From: G963677445 sp963678275
GTDB taxonomy: Bacteria > Bacteroidota > Ignavibacteria > Ignavibacteriales > Melioribacteraceae
Reading direction: 5' to 3'
NCBI GenBank assembly: GCA_963678275.1
Contig: OY782765.1
Span: 620,001 to 684,000 of the forward strand
DNA length: 64,000 nt
How positions within the stretch are numbered: the stretch's first letter is position 1; every line of letters begins with the position of its first letter. The notes under the pieces are model-generated. The model saw nothing but the letters and a program-made list of their open reading frames with translations, had not been told where the DNA came from and ran no database searches. Shown piece after piece: positions 45,586-55,132 of this stretch. Position numbers and translations under genes: made by a program.

Positions 45586-46721
45586 TGAAACAGAACAGAA
45601 GAGATTTTCTAAAGAGCGCCGGATTATTGTCTGCAGCTGCCATGGTTCCCGCTTTTGGAACAAAAAATAATATAAAAAGGATAATTTTCAATAAATCGAA
45701 TAATAAAATGAAACTTACATTTAAGCCATATACACTCGAATTAAAACATGTATTTACCATCGCGACCAGCTCGAGGACAACAACCCCGGTGATGCTGACA
45801 GAAATTGAATATGAAGGTTTTACAGGTTACGGTGAAGCCTCAATGCCTCCATATCTTGGAGAATCGCAGGAAACTGCCGCGAAATTTCTGTCGAAGGTTG
45901 ATTTGTCGCAATTTAATGATCCATTTGAAATGGAAAAAATTCTCGATTATGTCGATTCAGTTGAAGATGCAAACCGCGCGGCGAAAGCTTCAGTCGATAT
46001 AGCGCTGCACGATCTTGTGGGAAAAATGATGAAGCAGCCCTGGTACCGGATATGGGGTTATCAGAAAGATACCACCCCATACACTTCTTTTACAATAGGA
46101 ATTGACACTCCGGAAGTTGTTAAACAGAAGGTCAGAGAAGCTGCCGAATTTAAAGTTCTGAAGGTCAAATTGGGCAGAGACAATGATAAGGAAATGATTA
46201 AAACTATCCGTGAAGTGACCGATACTCCTCTCGTGGTTGATGTAAACCAGGGCTGGAAGGATAAACAAATGGCGCTCGATATGATACACTGGCTTGAGGA
46301 AAGGGGAATCCAATTTGTTGAACAGCCGATGCCAAAAACACAGATTGATGATCTGGCATGGCTGACTGAAAAAAGTCCTCTTCCGATAATCGCGGATGAA
46401 GCGATTCAGCGAATACCTGATGTAGTAAAAGCTCACGGGGTTTATTCAGGAATAAATATAAAACTGATGAAATCGACAGGAATGAGAGAAGCTCATAAAA
46501 TGCTGAATCTGGCCCGCTCGCTTGGAATGAAGGTTATGCTTGGCTGTATGACAGAAACATCATGCGCTATATCAGCCGCCTCACATCTTTCACCGATGGT
46601 TGACTGGGCAGACCTTGATGGGGCGTTATTGATTGGCAACGATCCTTTTGAAGGTACAAAAGTAATTGATGGCAAGGTGGTTTTAAATGATCGTCCGGGA
46701 ATAGGCCTGAAGAAAATTTAA
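45582..46721 (+). CDS. L-Ala-D/L-Glu epimerase, Tat-exported
   Basis: A 379-residue enolase-superfamily enzyme (YkfB/YcjG type) turning L-Ala-D-Glu into L-Ala-L-Glu. The Lys of KVLKVKLGRD, the metal ligands in VVDVNQGWKD, QFVEQPMP and IADEAIQR, and the second Lys in INIKLMKSTGM fit the family. It begins with a Tat signal, NRRDFLKSAGLLSAAAMV, so this copy should work in the periplasm, unlike the cytosolic E. coli and Bacillus enzymes. The start overlaps the peptidase stop by 4 bases; an ATG one codon downstream also fits. Substrate specificity is inferred from context. Confidence 0.9.
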   Translation: MMKQNRRDFLKSAGLLSAAAMVPAFGTKNNIKRIIFNKSNNKMKLTFKPYTLELKHVFTIATSSRTTTPVMLTEIEYEGFTGYGEASMPPYLGESQETAAKFLSKVDLSQFNDPFEMEKILDYVDSVEDANRAAKASVDIALHDLVGKMMKQPWYRIWGYQKDTTPYTSFTIGIDTPEVVKQKVREAAEFKVLKVKLGRDNDKEMIKTIREVTDTPLVVDVNQGWKDKQMALDMIHWLEERGIQFVEQPMPKTQIDDLAWLTEKSPLPIIADEAIQRIPDVVKAHGVYSGINIKLMKSTGMREAHKMLNLARSLGMKVMLGCMTETSCAISAASHLSPMVDWADLDGALLIGNDPFEGTKVIDGKVVLNDRPGIGLKKI

Positions 46722-46727
46722 TTTAAG

Positions 46728-46746
46728 CGGGGGAACTTTTCCCCCG
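46728..46746 (+). terminator. GC-rich hairpin after the epimerase gene
   Basis: CGGGGG (46728-46733) pairs with CCCCCG (46741-46746) around AACTTTT, 7 bases after the stop. There is no clear T-run (TAAAAG follows), so its strength as a terminator is doubtful. Confidence 0.45.
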
Positions 46747-46849
46747 TAAAAGTTAATAAGGAATAATAATGTCGGTGATCCTGAAGAGTTTTCATTTATT
46801 CTCCTGATAAGTCGGAGCCGCTATAACTTACAATAAAGAGAAGAAGATT

Positions 46850-48505
46850 ATGCACAGATATGGAGTCCTGTTTATAATATTTTTAATATTGCCATCTGCT
46901 TTTATGGCTGAAGAATTATTTATCCGACTGAACCAGGTTGGTTTTCTTCCGGGAGATATTAAATCAGGAATCATTCTGACAGAAGACCCCCTGAGAGAGC
47001 TAACATTCCAGATTATCAGCAGCAAAACTGATAAGTTAATTGAAGAGGGGAGTATTCAAAGCACCGGAATGAGATATGGCGACGATTTTTATTCTTATAT
47101 TTTTGACTTTTCATCATTCAGGCGTCTGGGTGATTTTTATATAAAAGTCGGCAATCGTGAATCTGATGATTTTACCATTGGTTATACAGTATATAATAAT
47201 ATCGCGGAAGAATTGCTGGGATTCTTTGCTATTCAGCGATGCGGACCGACAGATCCCGCCGGACATGGTAAATGTCATATAGCCGACGCCACTTATCTTA
47301 TAGATGGAAAAGATACAATCCGCACCCAGATTGATGTTACGGGGGGATGGCATGACGCCGCGGATTATGTTAAATTTTTCAATACCACGGCATATGCAAC
47401 TTATACACTTCTATTCAGTTATGAGTTCAGCCCCGGTAAGTTCAGTTTTGATAACAACGGCAATGGCGCGCCTGATATACTTGAAGAAGCGAAAATAGGA
47501 TTGGACTGGCTGTTAAGAGCCCACTACAAAAATGACAAATTCATTACCCAGGTTCAGGACCTTAGGGATCATAGTGTCGGCTGGAGAATGCCCGAAGATG
47601 ATCCCCTGGGATTTGACCGGCCGGGATTTACCGGTATGGGTAAAAATCTCGCGGGCCTTTATTCAGCTACCATGGCGCTTGGTTCAAGAATCTGGAAAGA
47701 AAGATTCGGAAATGAAACCTTTTCGGCGCAGCTTCTTAGAGAGGCAGAAAATGTTTTTGATCTGATGGATTTCATTCCGGATGTCGACAGCAGCGGCACG
47801 GGAGAATATGTTGACACAAAATTTGAGGGGAAAGTAGCTCTGGGCGCTATTGAGCTATTTATAACCACCGAAGACCAAAAGTATCTGACAGAAGCGAAGA
47901 TTCACGCAAACAGAGCGGGCAGCGATCATTGGTGGAGCTGGGGCAATATCAATTCCTACGCGCACTACCGTCTCGCAAAATATGACTGGAAATATACCGA
48001 TTACCTCAGAGCGAACCTTGAGGGTTTTAATCAAAATAAAAACACAAAGGTTTTTGGTACGGGAGCTTCATTTTTCTGGGGATCGAATAATACCCTGCTC
48101 GGAATTACTCTGCAAAACATTTTATGGAATGATCTCACAAGTGACGAAACCTATGATTCTGTTGCAACCTATCAAAGAGATTACATGCTTGGGAGGAATC
48201 CATGGGGACTGAGTTTTATTTATGGAGTGGGCAAAAAATTCACCAGGAATTTTCATCATCAGATAGCCTGGTTTGATGATGGTAAATTACACGGGGGATT
48301 CGCGGCAGGACCGGTTTCGAGGGAGGCTCTCGACAGCTATGAAATTGAATTTGAAAAGAGAGACTATTACTCAAGGTTTCAAACCGATTCGGCAGTATAC
48401 AGAGATGACAGGCAGGATTATGTTACCAATGAACCGACTATTACCGCCAACGCGACCGCGATTTTTGTATTTGGAGCGCTTTCATCTGCCAGGAACGGAA
48501 AATAA
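46850..48505 (+). CDS. GH9 family glycoside hydrolase (endoglucanase-like), secreted
   Basis: A 551-residue enzyme. Signal peptide MHRYGVLFIIFLILPSAF is followed by a CelD N-terminal Ig-like domain (LFIRLNQVGFLPGDIKSG, about 22-105) and a GH9 catalytic (alpha/alpha)6 barrel. Catalytic Asp residues lie in VTGGWHDAADYVKFFN, the family's GGW-DAGD motif with Ala for the first Gly; the catalytic Glu is in NEPTITANATAI at the C-terminal end, and YMLGRNPWGLSF is also conserved. GH9 enzymes cut beta-1,4-glucans or process chito- or cello-oligosaccharides. No cellulosome or sorting domain is seen. Confidence 0.93.
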   Translation: MHRYGVLFIIFLILPSAFMAEELFIRLNQVGFLPGDIKSGIILTEDPLRELTFQIISSKTDKLIEEGSIQSTGMRYGDDFYSYIFDFSSFRRLGDFYIKVGNRESDDFTIGYTVYNNIAEELLGFFAIQRCGPTDPAGHGKCHIADATYLIDGKDTIRTQIDVTGGWHDAADYVKFFNTTAYATYTLLFSYEFSPGKFSFDNNGNGAPDILEEAKIGLDWLLRAHYKNDKFITQVQDLRDHSVGWRMPEDDPLGFDRPGFTGMGKNLAGLYSATMALGSRIWKERFGNETFSAQLLREAENVFDLMDFIPDVDSSGTGEYVDTKFEGKVALGAIELFITTEDQKYLTEAKIHANRAGSDHWWSWGNINSYAHYRLAKYDWKYTDYLRANLEGFNQNKNTKVFGTGASFFWGSNNTLLGITLQNILWNDLTSDETYDSVATYQRDYMLGRNPWGLSFIYGVGKKFTRNFHHQIAWFDDGKLHGGFAAGPVSREALDSYEIEFEKRDYYSRFQTDSAVYRDDRQDYVTNEPTITANATAIFVFGALSSARNGK

Positions 48506-48517
48506 AATTCAATATAT

Positions 48518-48550
48518 CAATCAATTTAGCCACTTCATTTAAATTGATTG
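48518..48550 (+). terminator. hairpin after GH9 gene
   Basis: CAATCAATTT (48518-48527) and AAATTGATTG (48541-48550) are exact reverse complements, followed by TAATTTTGTT. It could end the GH9 transcript before the promoter of the next operon. Confidence 0.5.
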
Positions 48551-48558
48551 TAATTTTG

Positions 48559-48586
48559 TTGATATTTACAGATAAAATTATATAAT
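48559..48586 (+). promoter_or_regulatory. sigma-70-like promoter of the polysaccharide locus
   Basis: TTGATA (48559-48564), 16-base spacer, TATAAT (48581-48586), ending 41 bases before the KaiC-like gene. It is the best consensus match near the head of the seven-gene block. Prediction only. Confidence 0.5.
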
Positions 48587-48627
48587 TTATAAGCTTAGTT
48601 TAATACTATTCGAGGATACTATTTATT

Positions 48628-49920
48628 ATGAGCGGACCGATTAAATTACTCAAGTCAGGATTTAAGTTTATTGATGTTAACTGGGGCGGCCTTTATAAAG
48701 GAGGCAGCTACCTGATTGTAGGACAAAAGAAATCGGGAAGAACTCTTTTAAGCCTGAAATTTGCTCATCAGTTTGCTGTTTCCAAAGATATTTGTCTGTT
48801 ATTTACCGGTATGAGGCCAAAGGACCTTATGATTCAGGCCGCCTCATTGAATATCGACCTTCAGGAATATATGGACCAGAATCAGATTATTGTAGTTCGT
48901 ATTGCTCCCCCGAATTATATTTATGATGTTCAGAATATGGATGACTATCTGATCGAGTATTTTAATGATATAATTACAGTTGTTAACCAGTACAAACCGA
49001 ATTCAATTATTTTTGATGAAATTACTCCTTATATAGGTTTCAGAAATATCGATCTCCTCAGAGATTCGTTTCTTCATACTCTTGAAATTATCGAAGAAAA
49101 AGATATTACAAGCTTTTTTATAGTTGGTGAACCGGCTACACCTAAAGCTCAGTCGATTGTTGATGTCCTGGCAAATTATGTAACCGCGGTAATCGCGCTG
49201 AAAAAATTTGATAAAAAAATAGATGACCGTTATCATGGAGGGATAATAACAATTACTCCCAATGTCGGCCATCCGGAAGGTCAGTTTTCCGATCAATACA
49301 GAATAGAACCAAGAAACGGGGTTACCGTCGATGTAGAGGAACCAGAAGAGGAGAAAAAAGCAGTTGAACCGGAAGCCAAAGAAGCCGAACCTCTTGCCGG
49401 AAGTATACCCTCCAAGAATGAGACAGAGGAAAAAAATCGGACCGAAGATATTGTAGATGATTCTCTATATTATTCGAATGTATATTCCTATAATGATTTC
49501 CTTCTGATATTAAATAACCAGATAGCTCTTTTCCAGAGCACCGGAAAGAAGTTTAATCTGCTTGTATTCAAGCTCGATCCCGGGGCGCAGGTAAAGGGGC
49601 TGCTATCATTAAACCAGCTTCAGAATTCAGTAAGAAACGCTACTGATAAAAAGGATAAGATTTGCGTTCAGGAAAATAAGATAATGATACTTGTTGTTGA
49701 CGGCACAGAAAAAAGAATACAAAATCTTACAGAAAAAATGAAAAGCCATTTCCCCAGTTCTGATCCCGATTATATGAAAGCGGTTCAGGAATTTATATCG
49801 GTAATGAAAGTTGAAGTAAATAATAACATTACCAATTCGGAATTAATGATGGATTACATTGAAACTGCCGAATCAAAGCCGGGTAAAGCGTATGTTCCTT
49901 TAAATCAACTGAAAAGCTGA
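48628..49920 (+). CDS. KaiC/RadA-like RecA-superfamily ATPase with C-terminal degenerate GGDEF-like domain
   Basis: A 430-residue cytosolic protein. The N-terminal half (about 1-235) resembles KaiC/RAD55 ATPases: GGLYKGGSYLIVGQKKSGRT, Walker B SIIFDEIT, and the FIVGEPATPKAQSIVD segment. In Walker A the invariant Lys is Arg38 (GQKKSGRT), so ATP hydrolysis may be weak or lost. An acidic linker (about 237-285) leads to a C-terminal domain (about 290-410) that looks like an eroded GGDEF fold (FNLLVFKLDP, KICVQENKIMILVVDGTEK) without the GGDEF signature; this is a motif-level guess. It heads the polysaccharide locus and overlaps the next gene by one base. Confidence 0.8.
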   Translation: MSGPIKLLKSGFKFIDVNWGGLYKGGSYLIVGQKKSGRTLLSLKFAHQFAVSKDICLLFTGMRPKDLMIQAASLNIDLQEYMDQNQIIVVRIAPPNYIYDVQNMDDYLIEYFNDIITVVNQYKPNSIIFDEITPYIGFRNIDLLRDSFLHTLEIIEEKDITSFFIVGEPATPKAQSIVDVLANYVTAVIALKKFDKKIDDRYHGGIITITPNVGHPEGQFSDQYRIEPRNGVTVDVEEPEEEKKAVEPEAKEAEPLAGSIPSKNETEEKNRTEDIVDDSLYYSNVYSYNDFLLILNNQIALFQSTGKKFNLLVFKLDPGAQVKGLLSLNQLQNSVRNATDKKDKICVQENKIMILVVDGTEKRIQNLTEKMKSHFPSSDPDYMKAVQEFISVMKVEVNNNITNSELMMDYIETAESKPGKAYVPLNQLKS

Positions 49921-52868
49921 TGAAATGGTGTGTATCCCCGCTGTTTATATTGGCGTTTTCCCTGATCACAGGTTTTTCAGCATCAAATTTATTCAGCAAA
50001 ACGAACAGGGATGCACAGGCGGATTCATTAAAAGAAGAGTTAAAAGTTCTTTATGAGAAATTACAGAATGATCCTTCGGATGAAGAAACCAGAACAGAGT
50101 TAATCGGCGGGCTTCTGGACTCCGGCGATTTTGAAGAGGCCGAAATACAATATGGTTATTTTGAGGACGCGCAAAAAGAATCGGGCGAAATAAAAGCTCT
50201 TTACCAGAGAATCAGAGATCAAAGGCTCAGCCGCATAGAAAATCTTTCCCAATCGGATGATTTGTTATCTGATAAAGCTGCGTTTGAGGAAGTGCTGATA
50301 CATTATTCAAAGCTTGGAGAAACAATGCTTGCCGAGAATCTCTATCGTTCAGCGCTGAGCGAATATCCTGATAACTATTCAGTCAGAAAAGATTTCGTTA
50401 ATTTCCTTATTGAGCAAAGAAGACTGCCGGAAGCGCTTACGCAGGTTCAATACATACGTGAAAATGATCCGGGGGATAAGGAAGCTAACCTGCTTTATGC
50501 CAAAATATCGGTATGGCTGAACCAGGACCATGAATTTGCCGGTGAAATATTAACTGAACAGCTTGAAAATGATCCTGATAATATCAGTATTATTATTCTG
50601 CTCGCGCAAAATTATCTTAATCAGAATGATCTTTTAAATGCCGAAGAATATATCGCCCGAGCATCTGAGATCAACCCTTCACATCCTGACATTCAGAATT
50701 TCCATATCATGAGCAAGAATAAACCGGGCAGTGTTGAAAATGTGAAACCGGAAAGAGATACCAGGGAAATAGCAAAATATCTGGGAATTCTTGCCAGCAA
50801 TCCAAACAGAGCCCCGGTAAGGTTTAATCTTATTAATGAGTTGATCAAACAAAAAATGTTTTATGAAGCTGCCGCGCAGCTTGATTACCTGAGAGAAAAT
50901 TATGAAGGAACCGATGAATTTGACGAACCGGATTTGATGGTTTCTCAAAAAATATCGGAGATGGAAGAAAATGAGGAGGAGAGGATTCTTTCAGGGGATC
51001 TGTCAAAATTAAAAACAAGGGATGGCTTAAAGCTCGCAAATTTGTTTAATAAGAAGGGAGAAAAGGAAAAGGGAGGAGCTGTTTTATCCCTGTTGAGATC
51101 GGCTTACCCGGGTAATGAGAATATTTTAAAGGAGAGTATATTAAATTACGCTGAAAGAGGTCTGCCCGATTCAGCCTATTTTTCCGCGAAAGAGCTGCTG
51201 CAATTAAAGAGAAACAGCGGTAATGATGAACTTTTCTGGAAAGCTTTTTCCTGGGCAAAACAGGGAGGTTTTGACACAGGTGAGATTCCGGTTCCTTTGA
51301 ATAATTTATCTGCCGGTTACCTGGCTGCTGCTGTTATTTCAAATCTGGATACTGAAAACCGGGAAATTGCCAGAGCAAGGCTTGACAAACTTATTGAGCT
51401 TCATCCCGATTCACCGGATATATTAAATTTCGGAGGAAAGTTTTATGAAAAATTTGCCTCGGAAGAGGAAATCTTTACAGGAAAGAAAGAGGAACTGATA
51501 AATGTTTTTGAAGAGGGCAGATGTAAAGATGCGATAAATATTTATGAAAGTTTTCCGGAAAACCACAGAAGAGGGAAGGATTTTCTTTCGAAAGCCGCTG
51601 AAGCTTACGAATGTGAAAAGCAGTTTCTGAATGCTGTCGAAATTTATAATATTATCCTCGCTGAAGAATATGACAGCGGAATACATAAGAGAAAAGCAAT
51701 CGCGTTATTTAAAGGGAGCGAATACAGATCCGCTCTTGAAGAACTTCAAAAACTTGAAGATACCTATCCGGATAATCCCGAAACAGGACTATTAAGAGGA
51801 GATATATATGCTTCCATACACCGTTATGATAAAGCGAGAGCTGAGTATAACAGAATTATAGAAAAATTCCCTGAGTTTTATGAAGCCTACGACAGACTTG
51901 ACGCTCTTCCTCTCAGGAAAGTAAAAAAAGGAAGCATGCTCGGTTCAGTATGGGATATTGATAAATATGAACGGAGGAATATTGAAGTTCTGCCGCTAAT
52001 GAATGTCAATATAAATAGTGATTCCTATGAAAATATTCAGGCGGGGTTGAGAGTAAGGACAAGCTGGTATAAGCATATACGACCAGGGTTCAGCTATATG
52101 CGGGGCTCGCGCAAAAACAAGGACGAGGGACACAACTATACCCGTTATTTTGGAGAACTTTTTATACGGCCGCTTGAAAGCCTGCTGATTGAAATGAGAT
52201 TTGGAGAATATTTTGTCTCTGATGTTAAAAGGAATCCGGATGTTGAGGTAAAGGGGGATTATCATTTCAGGCAAAATTATCAGATTTCGGCAGGTTATCA
52301 TCTTTCAGACGCGGTGCATCATTATGATGACGCCGGAGCTATAGGGCCGAGGATTCCGGTTCATAAATATTTTATTAAAGCAAACGGGGTGCTATATAAA
52401 AGGTTTTATTTAACAATTAATTACCGGCTAATGGCAACAGATTTAAGCACAATGATTGAAAATAATCTGATTACCAAAATTCCCTCCAATATCGGCAATG
52501 ATTTTGCCGCTACCGTTGGTTTTCTGATACACAAAAATACCTTTGCCGGATATGAATATTTTTATGAAGATTACAAGTATACTCTGGATTATTATTATTC
52601 GCCACAAGAGTTTTCAACTCATTATTTATGGATTGACTGGTATTATACTTCAACAGCTTATGGCCGGTTTGATTTCAATTTTGGAATTAAAGGGGGGTAT
52701 CATCCTGAAAATGATCAGTTTTTAGGTGGATTTTCTGGCCATATACGCACAAATGTTTATAAACGAATAGATATGGAGTTTGATGCCGGTATTTTTCATA
52801 GCTGGCGTTATAACGGGCCATTTAAAAAACGGTGGGCTTCGGTCAAATTATATTATTCACTGAACTAA
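49920..52868 (+). CDS. TPR-repeat protein with C-terminal outer-membrane beta-barrel (PgaA-like exporter)
   Basis: A 982-residue exported protein. A signal peptide (FILAFSLITGFSASNLFS) leads into many TPR-like helix pairs (about 40-680; LAENLYRSALSEYPDNY, LNAEEYIARASEINPSHPD, KARAEYNRIIEKFPEFYEAY). The last 300 residues are alternating aromatic beta strands (YENIQAGLRVRTSWYKHI, RFDFNFGIKGGYHP) ending WASVKLYYSLN, a barrel-type C-terminus. TPR plus barrel is the design of PgaA, BcsC, AlgK/E and PelB, which pass polymer through the outer membrane. Family assignment is structural; there is no close named homologue I recognise. Confidence 0.85.
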   Translation: MKWCVSPLFILAFSLITGFSASNLFSKTNRDAQADSLKEELKVLYEKLQNDPSDEETRTELIGGLLDSGDFEEAEIQYGYFEDAQKESGEIKALYQRIRDQRLSRIENLSQSDDLLSDKAAFEEVLIHYSKLGETMLAENLYRSALSEYPDNYSVRKDFVNFLIEQRRLPEALTQVQYIRENDPGDKEANLLYAKISVWLNQDHEFAGEILTEQLENDPDNISIIILLAQNYLNQNDLLNAEEYIARASEINPSHPDIQNFHIMSKNKPGSVENVKPERDTREIAKYLGILASNPNRAPVRFNLINELIKQKMFYEAAAQLDYLRENYEGTDEFDEPDLMVSQKISEMEENEEERILSGDLSKLKTRDGLKLANLFNKKGEKEKGGAVLSLLRSAYPGNENILKESILNYAERGLPDSAYFSAKELLQLKRNSGNDELFWKAFSWAKQGGFDTGEIPVPLNNLSAGYLAAAVISNLDTENREIARARLDKLIELHPDSPDILNFGGKFYEKFASEEEIFTGKKEELINVFEEGRCKDAINIYESFPENHRRGKDFLSKAAEAYECEKQFLNAVEIYNIILAEEYDSGIHKRKAIALFKGSEYRSALEELQKLEDTYPDNPETGLLRGDIYASIHRYDKARAEYNRIIEKFPEFYEAYDRLDALPLRKVKKGSMLGSVWDIDKYERRNIEVLPLMNVNINSDSYENIQAGLRVRTSWYKHIRPGFSYMRGSRKNKDEGHNYTRYFGELFIRPLESLLIEMRFGEYFVSDVKRNPDVEVKGDYHFRQNYQISAGYHLSDAVHHYDDAGAIGPRIPVHKYFIKANGVLYKRFYLTINYRLMATDLSTMIENNLITKIPSNIGNDFAATVGFLIHKNTFAGYEYFYEDYKYTLDYYYSPQEFSTHYLWIDWYYTSTAYGRFDFNFGIKGGYHPENDQFLGGFSGHIRTNVYKRIDMEFDAGIFHSWRYNGPFKKRWASVKLYYSLN

Positions 52869-53200
52869 TTAAGAAAGTCAGGTAAAATATCCTTAAATTG
52901 CTATTGCAAAAATCATAATTATATTATAAATTATGTTATTAGCTGTAAGTTCTTTTTATTCTGCTTTAAGTAAACAAATTAACTGTTTGTTTAAAAACGA
53001 TTTATAGGGATATACGGCGGTTTACAAATCGGATGTGTAAAAATATTGTTGCCAAGGATATCAAAAAACGAAAGAAAATATGTTTTTTTTGATCGGATTG
53101 GCAGAGGCTGAGAAACAAATTTAGTATATTTCATAGTTAATTTCTCTTTATCCGGTATAATATTTGTTGTCATTAAAGTTTAAACAATAATTTGGTCGAT
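52869..53200. other. spacer between exporter and glycosyltransferase genes
   Basis: About 330 AT-rich bases inside the polysaccharide locus. It has an inverted AAACA/TGTTT repeat near 52973-52992 and a TATAAT at about 53157, so a second promoter is possible here. No riboswitch with recognised conserved core (for example a GEMM cyclic-di-GMP motif) was seen. Confidence 0.45.
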
Positions 53201-54604
53201 ATGGCAGAAAAAGATGATATACAGAAACGTACGATAATGGTGGATAATACCGAAGAGGAAGCGCCTGAAAGGGATATCAAAACCGAAAAAATAAGGGTAA
53301 TGATAATTTCCGGTGTGCTTACGCTTGTAATGATCGGAATTATTCTTCTTACACTTCCGTTCACCGTGTTATCTTTTGACGGACTCATCGTTTACGCGAC
53401 GGTTCTTGCCCTGATATTATTTCTTTTTTCATTATTGTTCAGATTCGTTTCCATTATGATTCTGGCTTATCTTTATCTGACCAAATACACTGTTGAGGAT
53501 AAGGATGGGTTTTATCCTTTTATATCGATCATGGCCCCCGCCTATAATGAAGGTGTTACTATAAAGGACTCAGTTGAATCGCTTGTTGACCTCGACTACC
53601 CAAACTTCGAAATTATTATTATCAATGACGGTTCGAAGGATAACACAGGTGAGATCGCTGAAAGTATGGTGGGATACAGGAAAGGGAAATACGCGACTGT
53701 AAAAGTATCCCTTATAAGTAAACCCAACGGCGGAAAAGCGAGAGCGCTGAACGCGGGGATAAGACATTCAAAGTCCGATTTTGTTCTTTGCGTTGATGGT
53801 GACGCGATGCTAAATGAAGACGCTCTTAAGATGGGAGCGCGGCATTTTATCGATCCGGCGGTTGGCGCGGTGGCCGGCAATGTTAAAGTGCTGAACAGGG
53901 GAAATATGCTGACAGACCTTCAGGCGCTCGAATATGTAGAAGGTTTGAATCTTGCCCGAAGCGCGCAGGGAATATTGAGAATGGTGAATATTATTCCCGG
54001 TCCCATCGGATTTTTCAGAAAAAGAGCGATAATTGATGGCGGATATTATTCAAGCGATACATTCGCCGAAGACGCCGATATGACCCTGAAGATTCTCGCC
54101 AAAGGCTGGAAAATAAATTATGAACCGTTGGCGATATCATATACTGAAGCCCCGGGTAAACTTCAGCAGCTTCTGAAGCAACGCTACAGATGGACCCGCG
54201 GAATTTTACAGGCGATCAGAAAACATAGAAAACATATTATAAATCCAACACTGAATTTTAACAATACGCTTATACTCTGGTCGATGGTGTTCGAATCGCT
54301 CGCGTGGCCCGCCATGGATATTCTCGGCAACCTCTTTTTTATTCTGGTGGGTGTTTTTAACGGAATGACAAGCCTCATTGTATTCTGGTGGTTTGGGATA
54401 ACCATTCTTGACCTTCTGGCCGCAATTTATTGTGTGGCGGCGGAAAAGGAGGAATTAAGATTAATCCCTTATGCGCTGGCATACAGAATATTTTTCGTAT
54501 TGGTCATTGACGTAACCAAAGCCATGGCAACGATTGAAGAATTCCTTGGAATTGAAATGAACTGGGGAAAATTAGAGAGAACAGGTCTGCAGGCCAAAAA
54601 GTAA
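53201..54604 (+). CDS. processive GT2 glycosyltransferase (PgaC/BcsA/HAS-like synthase)
   Basis: A 467-residue inner-membrane synthase. Two N-terminal helices (about 30-90) precede a GT-A domain: IMAPAYNEGVTIKDSVESL, IIINDGSKDNT, LCVDGDAML (DxD near residue 198), FAEDADMTLKIL (the catalytic TED-like Asp), and QLLKQRYRWTRGI, the QxxRW signature of processive transferases. Three or so C-terminal helices form the channel. These enzymes extrude beta-linked polysaccharide such as poly-GlcNAc, cellulose or hyaluronan; the sugar is not predictable. ATG 53201 is preferred to TTG 53192. No PilZ domain is fused. Confidence 0.93.
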   Translation: MAEKDDIQKRTIMVDNTEEEAPERDIKTEKIRVMIISGVLTLVMIGIILLTLPFTVLSFDGLIVYATVLALILFLFSLLFRFVSIMILAYLYLTKYTVEDKDGFYPFISIMAPAYNEGVTIKDSVESLVDLDYPNFEIIIINDGSKDNTGEIAESMVGYRKGKYATVKVSLISKPNGGKARALNAGIRHSKSDFVLCVDGDAMLNEDALKMGARHFIDPAVGAVAGNVKVLNRGNMLTDLQALEYVEGLNLARSAQGILRMVNIIPGPIGFFRKRAIIDGGYYSSDTFAEDADMTLKILAKGWKINYEPLAISYTEAPGKLQQLLKQRYRWTRGILQAIRKHRKHIINPTLNFNNTLILWSMVFESLAWPAMDILGNLFFILVGVFNGMTSLIVFWWFGITILDLLAAIYCVAAEKEELRLIPYALAYRIFFVLVIDVTKAMATIEEFLGIEMNWGKLERTGLQAKK

Positions 54605-54622
54605 TTTCAATTAGGAGTAACG

Positions 54623-55132
54623 ATGGAACTTATACCTATATTATCACTGATTATACTTGTATCGACGATATCGACCTTTATACTTGCGGTTGGCGCGTAT
54701 GTTCTCTATAAGATAAGAGAAAGAAAGGGGAGAATTGCGAAGGCTAAACCTCCTGAAACAATTCCGGCAGAACTTGTAGAGCCAAAACAGATACTTACAG
54801 AGCAGAAATTTACTAAAACAGGGGAGAAAGGACCCGTTACGACAGAGAAAGCTCCCACAAGGTTTACAAGTCCCGAGTTAACCCGTCCGAGGATGTTTAC
54901 ACAAACATCGGATAAGGAACTTACAGGTTTCCAGACAAGACCGACTTTCGCGACCCAGACTTCGGCCACATACGCGGAAGATCATTTCAAGAGAACGGCA
55001 ACCGGCACAACGAGGGAATCATCGGAACCGGAAAAATTTTCACGCAAAAAGTTTATGCGTTATACAAGTGAAGGAAATGAAGATCAGACCAAACAAAAGA
55101 AAAACAGAGAGGATAATCTACAGTGGCGGTAG
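54623..55132 (+). CDS. small single-pass membrane protein of the polysaccharide locus
   Basis: A 169-residue protein with one N-terminal helix (MELIPILSLIILVSTIST onward to about residue 30), a basic stop (YKIRERKGRIAK), and a long Thr/Pro/Lys-rich, probably disordered tail. No domain is recognised. By position after the GT2 synthase it could be the counterpart of PgaD-like accessory subunits, which are also small membrane proteins, but there is no sequence evidence of homology. It overlaps the next gene by 10 bases. Confidence 0.8.
   Translation: MELIPILSLIILVSTISTFILAVGAYVLYKIRERKGRIAKAKPPETIPAELVEPKQILTEQKFTKTGEKGPVTTEKAPTRFTSPELTRPRMFTQTSDKELTGFQTRPTFATQTSATYAEDHFKRTATGTTRESSEPEKFSRKKFMRYTSEGNEDQTKQKKNREDNLQWR

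Noticed and set aside
46740..46849. Small gene between the epimerase and GH9 genes
   Set aside because: The gap has a hairpin and no open frame with coding character.
52869..53200. Cyclic-di-GMP riboswitch ahead of the GT2 gene
   Set aside because: No GEMM core sequence could be found; the region is AT-rich with only weak palindromes.
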